This document shows, in pieces, positions 8,440-12,543 of a DNA stretch of 12,543 nt (position 1 is the stretch's first letter; each line of letters starts with the position of its first letter). The notes under the pieces are model-generated. The model saw nothing but the letters and a program-made list of their open reading frames with translations. It ran no database searches and was not told the DNA's origin. This stretch comes from an uncultured Bacilli bacterium. GTDB lineage: Bacteria > Bacillota_I > Bacilli_A > RF39 > UBA660. The position numbers and the translations under genes are program-made. Location: NCBI GenBank assembly GCA_910580135.1, contig CAJTXC010000033.1, forward strand, positions 1-12,543, in the 5' to 3' direction.

Positions 8440-8607
8440 ATGGGCTGGATAGAAAAGTTTTTATACAAAAGTGAAAATGTTAATGCTATATATCAAAATG
8501 GTATTTTATATTCTGAAAAACAAGGCTTTCGGGAAATACTTAGCGGAAAATCTCAAAAAAAGATAGTAAAAATAACATTTAGAGATAAAAAGAATGAAGG
8601 GAAGTGA
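8440..8607 (+). CDS. Small hypothetical protein, first gene of the T-box operon
   Basis: A 55-residue ORF beginning MGWIEKFLYKSENVNAIYQN and ending RDKKNEGK with a TGA stop. It is not recognised as a known family. Support for it being real: a strong AGGAGAG site (8424-8430) with 9-nt spacing placed exactly where the first gene of a T-box operon should begin, and a stop only 4 bp before the Nudix start, whose ribosome binding site lies inside its last codons. The protein is basic towards the C terminus, has no membrane segment or signal peptide, and has no cysteine. Its role is unknown. It could be a small functional protein made under methionine limitation, or a translated leader that couples ribosomes to the Nudix gene. 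Confidence 0.65.
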   Translation: MGWIEKFLYKSENVNAIYQNGILYSEKQGFREILSGKSQKKIVKITFRDKKNEGK

Positions 8608-8611
8608 TCTT

Positions 8612-9058
8612 ATGCCAGGTGTTGGAATTGGGGTTATGATATTTAATAAAGAAGGTAAAGTTCTTTTGATTTTAAGAAACGATGATGCTAAAAAGGCGGA
8701 TAGTCTTATGAGATTAGAAGGAACTTGGACTTTTCCGGCAGGTAAAGTAAAATATGGCGAAACCATTTTTGATGCTGCAATAAGAAAGGTAAAACAGGAA
8801 GCTAATCTTGAAATAGAAAATCCAAAAATAGTATCTATTTCGGATGATATAAATTCTTTTGCGCACTTTGTTACTTTTGGTCTTATGGTTAAAGACTATG
8901 AAGGAAATATATCTCTTGGTAATTCAGAAGAACACGTAGATTATGATTTTTTTGATATAAATGAATTACCAGAAAACTTATGTATGCCGTCTCGTAACAT
9001 AGTTAATAATTATAAAAATAATATATTATATAAAGGAGCTGATTATAATGAACAATAA
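8612..9058 (+). CDS. Nudix-fold protein with degenerate Nudix box
   Basis: A 148-residue single-domain cytosolic protein of the Nudix superfamily, whose members usually hydrolyse nucleoside diphosphates linked to another group. The Nudix box GX5EX7REUXEEXGU is recognisable at residues 44-66 with G44, E50, R58 and E63 kept. K59 and Q62 replace two of the glutamates that normally bind the catalytic metal, and N65 replaces the glycine. Activity may therefore be altered or lost. The fold is supported by VGIGVMIFNKEGKVLLILRN at the N terminus and by TWTFPAGKV. The start at 8612 is chosen over the ATG at 8594 because GAAGGGA (8596-8602) is well placed only for 8612, and the upstream ORF ends at 8607. 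It overlaps metG by 11 bp, implying translational coupling in the methionine-controlled operon. The substrate is unknown. Confidence 0.85.
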   Translation: MPGVGIGVMIFNKEGKVLLILRNDDAKKADSLMRLEGTWTFPAGKVKYGETIFDAAIRKVKQEANLEIENPKIVSISDDINSFAHFVTFGLMVKDYEGNISLGNSEEHVDYDFFDINELPENLCMPSRNIVNNYKNNILYKGADYNEQ

Positions 9059-10598
9059 AAAATACTATATTTCAACTGCAATAGCATATACATCAGGTAA
9101 ACCTCATATAGGAAATACTTATGAAATCGTTCTAGCGGACGCTATTGCAAGATACAAAAGACAAAAAGGATATGATGTATACTTTCAAACTGGAACAGAT
9201 GAACACGGAGAAAAAATAGAGTTAAAAGCAAAAGACAGAGGAATAACTCCGCAAGAATTTGTTGATGAAGTAGCAGGCGAAATAAAAAGAATTTGGGATG
9301 TAATGAATACTTCCTATGATAAATTTGTTAGAACAACTGATCCTAATCATGAAAAGGTAGTTCAAAAAATATTTAACAAAATGTATAACAAAGGAGATAT
9401 TTATAAAGGCGAATACTCTGGACTTTATTGTACTCCATGTGAATCATTTTGGACTGAATCTCAATTGGTAGATGGTAAATGTCCAGACTGCGGTAGAGAA
9501 GTAGAAGAAAAAAAAGAAGAAGCTTACTTCTTTAAACTATCTAAGTACCAAGATAAATTAGTTGATTATATAGAATCTCATCCAGAATTTATTAGGCCTG
9601 AATCAAGAAAAAATGAAATGTTAAATAACTTTATTAAACCTGGATTACAAGACCTATGTGTATCAAGAACTTCATTTGATTGGGGAATTCCAGTAGATAT
9701 TGATCCAAAACACGTTGTATATGTATGGCTTGATGCTTTAACAAACTATATAACTAACATAGGTTATGACCCAGACGGATCGTCAGAGGAATTTAATAAA
9801 TGGTGGCCAGCTGATCTTCATTTGATTGGTAAAGATATTATAAGATTTCATACGATATACTGGCCATGTTTCTTATGGAGTTTAGATATAGAATTACCAA
9901 AACAAGTATTTGGACATCCGTGGCTTCTTACTAACAATGATAAAATGAGTAAAAGTAAAGGTAATACAATCTACGCAGATAAATTAGTAGAACTATTTGG
10001 TGTTGATGCAGTTAGATATTACGTGCTTCATGAAATACCTTTTGCAAACGATGGAAATTTAACTTATGACTTATTAATTGAAAGAACTAATACTGATTTA
10101 GCTAATACGTTAGGTAACTTAGTTAATAGAACAATATCAATGGCTAATAAGTACTTTGGTGGTACTGTTACTAATAAAAAAGTTAATGAGGAAGTTGATA
10201 ACGAATTAATTTCTATGATTAATGACTTAGATTTAAAAGTAGAAAAAAGAATGGACAAATTAGAGATTGGTTTTGCTTTAGATGAAATTTTTGATGTGTT
10301 AAGACGTAGTAATAAGTATATTGATGAGACTATGCCATGGGCACTTGCAAAAGAAGAGGATAAGCAAGATAGATTAGAAACAGTTTTATATAACTTATTA
10401 GAATCTATTAGAGTATGTGCTTACTTTTTAAGACCACTCTTAACTAATACTTCTGATGAAATATTTAGACAATTAAACATTAAAGATGAAACAAACTGCT
10501 TTAACGAAGATAATATTTATAGTGATATGAAACCAGAAGTATTATTTGCAAGAATAGATAAAGAAAAGAAATTAAAAGAAATAGAAGAAAATAATTAA
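9048..10598 (+). CDS. metG: Methionyl-tRNA synthetase
   Basis: Class I aminoacyl-tRNA synthetase that activates methionine with ATP and charges initiator and elongator tRNA-Met. The 516 residues contain the HIGH-type motif HIGN (20-23), the KMSKS motif at 299-303, and a zinc knuckle with C128/C131 and C145/C148. The tRNA-binding helical domain follows with DALTNYI and AFANDG-like elements characteristic of MetRS. The protein ends soon after the anticodon-binding domain and lacks the C-terminal OB-fold (Trbp111-like) dimerisation domain that lengthens the Bacillus enzyme to roughly 660 residues. AAAGGAG just upstream of the ATG at 9048 lies inside the end of the Nudix gene, with which metG overlaps. 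Expression should rise when uncharged tRNA-Met binds the T-box leader about 650 bp upstream. A strong terminator follows. Confidence 0.97.
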   Translation: MNNKKYYISTAIAYTSGKPHIGNTYEIVLADAIARYKRQKGYDVYFQTGTDEHGEKIELKAKDRGITPQEFVDEVAGEIKRIWDVMNTSYDKFVRTTDPNHEKVVQKIFNKMYNKGDIYKGEYSGLYCTPCESFWTESQLVDGKCPDCGREVEEKKEEAYFFKLSKYQDKLVDYIESHPEFIRPESRKNEMLNNFIKPGLQDLCVSRTSFDWGIPVDIDPKHVVYVWLDALTNYITNIGYDPDGSSEEFNKWWPADLHLIGKDIIRFHTIYWPCFLWSLDIELPKQVFGHPWLLTNNDKMSKSKGNTIYADKLVELFGVDAVRYYVLHEIPFANDGNLTYDLLIERTNTDLANTLGNLVNRTISMANKYFGGTVTNKKVNEEVDNELISMINDLDLKVEKRMDKLEIGFALDEIFDVLRRSNKYIDETMPWALAKEEDKQDRLETVLYNLLESIRVCAYFLRPLLTNTSDEIFRQLNIKDETNCFNEDNIYSDMKPEVLFARIDKEKKLKEIEENN

Positions 10599-10606
10599 TG
10601 TTTATA

Positions 10607-10634
10607 TCCTAGTCCAAAAGACTAGGACTTTTTT
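10607..10634 (+). terminator. Intrinsic terminator after metG
   Basis: TCCTAGTC (10607-10614) pairs perfectly with GACTAGGA (10620-10627) around the loop CAAAA, followed by C and six T. It lies 8 bp after the metG stop and closes the T-box operon. Confidence 0.93.
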
Positions 10635-10668
10635 GTAAAGCTTTTGTAAAAAATATCTTTCAAATGTT

Positions 10669-10695
10669 TTATAACAATAAGTATATTGTTATAAT
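10669..10695 (+). promoter_or_regulatory. Promoter with overlapping perfect inverted repeat (probable operator)
   Basis: TTATAACAATA (10669-10679) and its exact reverse complement (10684-10694) are separated by 4 bp. The right arm contains the extended -10 TGTTATAAT (TATAAT at 10690-10695) for the downstream hydrolase gene, and the left arm reaches the expected -35 region. An 11-bp perfect dyad covering a promoter is the usual form of a dimeric repressor site. The regulator is not identified, and no regulator gene is in the window. The left arm also contains TATAAC, a second possible -10. Confidence 0.6.
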
Positions 10696-10713
10696 AATAA
10701 ATAGGTGATTTAT

Positions 10714-11739
10714 ATGATAGAATTAAGATTAAGAACTTCAAAAGATGGATTACGTGGAACTTTTATTTATGATGAACATATAAATAAAAGTTTGGATAAA
10801 ACAGTAGAACCATTGAGTAGAGTTGCGTCGGAGGAAGATATTCAAGATTTATTAAATACATTAAATAAATATCCTAAATTAATTGAAAGAAATTATTTTA
10901 GTGGTAATGATATGGAATTCATTATTAAAGATAAAATGAAAGTTGTTCTAAAAAATAGAAATAACTTTAAAAAAGACCCTAATTTTAAATTCATATTTAA
11001 TAAAATTAGAAATAAAAAGTACAAATTAATTAGAAAAGCAATTACAACAGTAATAATGACTGGTGTCATAACTGTTTCAAGTTTAATAGTTCCATCAGTA
11101 ATAAATGCTACAGAGGAAGAATTTAATAAGAATATAGAGAATGGAAGCATTGGTTTAACTAACTTAGACATAGAAAATAGATTTATGGATAGAAAGTTTG
11201 ATATTGAAAAAACTAGCCCTCTTATAGAAAAATTAGAAAAAGAATTTAAAATGGATGAAAGATCTGTTGTTGTTCGACCTAGGGAAGAAAGAGAAAAAGA
11301 AGCACTGGAAAAATTATATAAATCTATATATAAATCCAAAGAAGAAAAAGGTTTTGTTGTTACAATAGATAATAAAACTTATGATTTAAGCCAGTCAGAA
11401 ACGGAGTTGCTAATGGCTATAACAGCAGCAGAAAGTGATAAATCTTTGGATGATGCTTTAGCTACAGTATCCGTGATTCTAAATCGTTGTGAGACAGAAA
11501 AATGGATTAATAGTTATGGAACAAATCCTATATCACAAGCTACTGCCCCTGGGCAATTTAGTGTATACAGTTCTAAGGCTTATGAAGAATATCTTGAGGA
11601 AGTTCCTGAAGAAGTTCAAAAAGCAGTAGAAGATGCATTAAATGGGGTTAGAAATAATGAATATACAAGATTCAACTCAAATGCAACAAAAAATTATTCT
11701 GACAATATGATAACTGAGACTGGAAATAGATATAAATAA
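10714..11739 (+). CDS. Membrane-anchored SleB/CwlJ-type cell wall hydrolase
   Basis: A 341-residue protein with a C-terminal Hydrolase_2 (SleB/CwlJ-like) domain that should cleave peptidoglycan outside the membrane. The domain begins about residue 230 with MAITAAESDKSLDDALATVS, where E240 occupies the catalytic glutamate position. It continues through VILNR and the APGQFS motif to the end. Before it are a cytosolic-looking basic N terminus of about 105 residues with no recognised family, one hydrophobic segment (about 109-131, ending NATEEE, possibly signal-peptidase-like), and a charged, probably coiled-coil stalk (about 135-215). The long N-terminal part makes it unlike a plain secreted spore-germination enzyme. 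ATG 10714 is chosen over GTG 10705 because AGGTGA (10703-10708) fits only the ATG. The gene is monocistronic behind a promoter covered by an inverted repeat, so it is probably repressed under some conditions. Confidence 0.83.
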   Translation: MIELRLRTSKDGLRGTFIYDEHINKSLDKTVEPLSRVASEEDIQDLLNTLNKYPKLIERNYFSGNDMEFIIKDKMKVVLKNRNNFKKDPNFKFIFNKIRNKKYKLIRKAITTVIMTGVITVSSLIVPSVINATEEEFNKNIENGSIGLTNLDIENRFMDRKFDIEKTSPLIEKLEKEFKMDERSVVVRPREEREKEALEKLYKSIYKSKEEKGFVVTIDNKTYDLSQSETELLMAITAAESDKSLDDALATVSVILNRCETEKWINSYGTNPISQATAPGQFSVYSSKAYEEYLEEVPEEVQKAVEDALNGVRNNEYTRFNSNATKNYSDNMITETGNRYK

Positions 11740-11758
11740 TATTAATATTACTATTTAG

Positions 11759-11815
11759 TATTTAGAAAAAGCAGTGTACCCAGCCATTAAATCAGGAATT
11801 AAAAGAGTTGGTTAG
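11759..11815 (+). pseudogene. Tail of a lost gene
   Basis: An 18-codon stretch reading YLEKAVYPAIKSGIKRVG then TAG, in a different frame from the preceding hydrolase gene and without a start codon. Its composition looks coding. Its stop codon sits in the 5' arm of the next terminator, the same arrangement as at the ends of the kinase-like gene and dnaJ here. This suggests the 3' end of a gene whose body was deleted. No family can be named from 18 residues, and chance cannot be excluded. Confidence 0.35.
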
Positions 11816-11847
11816 CAGTAATTAATTTTACGCTAGCTTTTTATTTT
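11811..11847 (+). terminator. Intrinsic terminator in the decay zone
   Basis: GTTAGC-A-GTAA (11811-11821) pairs with TTAC-GCTAGC (11828-11837) with one bulged A and one G-U pair around the loop TTAATT, followed by TTTTTATTTT. It ends transcription coming from the hydrolase side and isolates the retron unit downstream. Confidence 0.75.
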
Positions 11848-11890
11848 ACTATATATAGTGAACAATCATATTAGAAAAAAAGTCAGAGAT

Positions 11891-12060
11891 ATGAATAAAA
11901 AATCAAAGTTAGTTATTGTGATAGTAAGTATTGTGATTATTTAAGGGAATTTGATGCAAAAAAGTTTTTTGAAACGAGTAAAACAATTACCGATGAATAG
12001 TTTAAATATATTGTTAACTCAGGAGTTGATATAGTAAAAAATATGATAAAAAACAATTAA
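11891..12060 (+). pseudogene. Remnant of a small membrane-anchored protein
   Basis: An ATG at 11891 opens MNKKSKLVIVIVSIVII, a convincing signal or membrane anchor, but stops at 11942-11944. In another frame (+2 relative to that ATG) the sequence continues as LREFDAKKFFETSKTITDE, a TAG at 11998-12000 that may be a mutated CAG, and FKYIVNSGVDIVKNMIKNN with TAA at 12058-12060. One frameshift and one nonsense change would restore a protein of about 56 residues. No family is recognised, and the ribosome binding site is weak. It ends 8 bp before the retron -10 box. Alternatively this is non-coding AT-rich sequence. Confidence 0.4.
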
Positions 12061-12067
12061 TTTAATG

Positions 12068-12073
12068 TATAAT
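12068..12073 (+). promoter_or_regulatory. -10 box of the retron transcript
   Basis: A perfect TATAAT whose expected start point (about 12080) coincides with the beginning of the a1 repeat at 12079, as wanted for an msr-msd transcript. No convincing -35 is present at 16-18 bp; ATGATA at 12043-12048 is a weak candidate with a 19-bp spacer. Confidence 0.65.
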
Positions 12074-12078
12074 ATAGC

Positions 12079-12245
12079 TATAAGCAACAGCGTATTAGAT
12101 TTCCTTTAAGAAAATCTCTATAGCGAGTCGCTATGGGTTAATAAATATTAATGATATTATATTGATAATACTCAATGTACTATTCTACATTTCATGTAGC
12201 AAAAACGTACATTTCGTAATTACAATATATTTTGTGTTGCTTATA
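12079..12245 (+). ncRNA. Retron msr-msd non-coding RNA
   Basis: A 167-nt element with the architecture of retron template RNAs. Inverted repeats a1 TATAAGCAACA (12079-12089) and a2 TGTTGCTTATA (12235-12245) are perfectly complementary over 11 nt. AGC at the end of a1 (12089-12091) supplies a candidate branching guanosine at 12090. The msr part has hairpin AGATTT/AAATCT (12097-12102/12112-12117) and hairpin CTATAGCG/CGCTATGG (12118-12125/12129-12136) with a 3-nt loop. The msd part is one long imperfect hairpin in a single register: TATATTG/CAATATA (12158-12164/12223-12229), TAC/GTA (12169-12171/12216-12218), AATGTAC/GTACATT (12174-12180/12207-12213), capped by CTACAT/ATGTAG (12185-12190/12194-12199). 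It sits directly before a retron-type RT gene, whose ribosome binding site begins 2 nt after a2. The exact msDNA ends are not derivable by eye. Confidence 0.85.
12138..12234 (+). other. Probable msd region (template of msDNA)
   Basis: The stretch between the second msr hairpin and a2 folds into the long hairpin described for the retron RNA. Reverse transcription would start opposite the base of a2 and run leftward through it. The left boundary is approximate, because the RT usually stops some bases after the msr structures. Confidence 0.6.
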
Positions 12246-12261
12246 TTAAGGAGATGGTAAA

Positions 12262-12543
12262 ATGTGGAAGTATTTAACTGCGGAAAAATATAACGACTTT
12301 TTGCTATCTCTTAATTTAGTTAGTACTACTAATATTAAAATGGTTAATAAAATACTTTATAATGTTAGTAATAATATAGATTCTAATTATGATGAAATGG
12401 TAATGAAAAAGAAAAATGGTTCTTTAAGATTTCTGTATGAACCTAGTCATGAATTAAAAGTAATACAAAAAAGAATACTTGAAAATATTTTAGAAGAAAT
12501 GAAATTGCCTAAATGGGCAATTGCGTATAAAAAAGGTCGTTCT
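12262..12543 (+). CDS. Retron reverse transcriptase, N-terminal part (cut by window end)
   Basis: The RNA-dependent DNA polymerase that would copy the msd into msDNA. Only 94 residues are present. The ATG at 12262 follows AAGGAG (12248-12253) with 8-nt spacing. The first 45 residues form a short helical N-terminal region. Then comes the conserved entry of retron-type RTs: a strand with KKKNGSLRFLYEP, a helix LKVIQKRILENIL, and the segment LPKWAIAYKKGRS, corresponding to the family pattern 'P..A.AY..GRSI' in the first RT motifs. The catalytic YADD box, NAxxH and the C-terminal VTG/X region would lie beyond the window and cannot be checked. Other small RT classes (group II intron, diversity-generating, Abi) share some of these motifs. 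The msr-msd RNA directly upstream makes the retron assignment strong. No effector gene is visible on the left side. Confidence 0.87.
   Translation, partial: MWKYLTAEKYNDFLLSLNLVSTTNIKMVNKILYNVSNNIDSNYDEMVMKKKNGSLRFLYEPSHELKVIQKRILENILEEMKLPKWAIAYKKGRS

Noticed and set aside
8594..8611. Alternative earlier start of the Nudix protein
   Set aside because: It would overlap the upstream small ORF and has no ribosome binding site, whereas the ATG at 8612 has a well spaced GAAGGGA and begins directly at the domain.
10893..11339. A 148-codon open frame on the minus strand inside the hydrolase gene
   Set aside because: It is the antisense shadow of a Lys/Glu/Asn-rich region and gives a Leu/Ser/Phe-rich product without any recognisable motif.
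11848..11859. 12-bp palindrome ACTATA-TATAGT as a possible attachment or operator site
   Set aside because: It is a pure AT-rich alternating palindrome after a terminator, has no second copy in the window and no associated integrase, so chance is the simpler explanation.
12026..12031. TTGATA as the -35 element of the retron promoter
   Set aside because: It is 36 bp from the TATAAT at 12068, about twice the functional spacing.
12262..12543. Group II intron maturase or diversity-generating RT instead of retron RT
   Set aside because: No intron domain V/VI, template or variable repeat is seen near the ORF, while the a1/a2 repeat and the msr and msd hairpins fit a retron. Full exclusion needs the rest of the gene.
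1..12543. CRISPR array, tRNA or rRNA genes, insertion sequences
   Set aside because: No regularly spaced repeats, cloverleaf or rRNA segments, or transposase ORFs with terminal inverted repeats were found on either strand.

Overview
The window is a strongly AT-rich, low-GC Gram-positive (Bacillota) chromosome segment, with every gene on the plus strand. Evidence for this lineage: a DnaK without the large proteobacterial insertion, a canonical T-box leader of the methionine type in front of metG, AGGAGG-like ribosome binding sites, and TATAAT promoters, several with an extended -10. All long genes read through in the standard bacterial code, so TGA is not being used for tryptophan as in mycoplasmas. 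The content would suit an uncultured gut-type Bacilli lineage, but the sequence alone does not settle the species.

Region 1 (1-4910) is the heat-shock chaperone operon: the last codons of a probable grpE, dnaK, an oligoendopeptidase F gene lodged between dnaK and dnaJ, then dnaJ, closed by an intrinsic terminator that overlaps the dnaJ stop codon. Region 2 (4911-8131) holds two independently promoted genes: a small divergent protein-kinase-fold protein with its own terminator, and a cation-transporting P-type ATPase. Region 3 (8150-10634) is a methionine-controlled operon. A consensus promoter leads into a complete T-box riboswitch with a probable AUG specifier, a UGGU acceptor-binding bulge and mutually exclusive antiterminator and terminator. 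It is followed by an unannotated 55-residue ORF, a Nudix-fold protein with a degenerate catalytic box, and metG, ending at a strong terminator. Region 4 (10635-11739) is a membrane-anchored SleB/CwlJ-type cell wall hydrolase whose promoter is covered by a perfect 11-bp inverted repeat.

Region 5 (11740-12543) is the accessory part. First comes a 320-bp decay zone with the tail of one lost gene, its surviving terminator, and a small membrane protein broken by a frameshift and a stop. Then comes a retron. A TATAAT box places the transcript start at the edge of an 11-nt sequence (a1, 12079-12089) that is exactly complementary to one just before the next gene (a2, 12235-12245). Between them lie two short hairpins (msr-like) and one long imperfect hairpin (msd-like). 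Immediately downstream an ORF begins with the N-terminal part of a retron-type reverse transcriptase, but the window ends before its catalytic YADD motif. This msr-msd/RT unit is the most interesting object here. Any effector gene would lie beyond the right edge.
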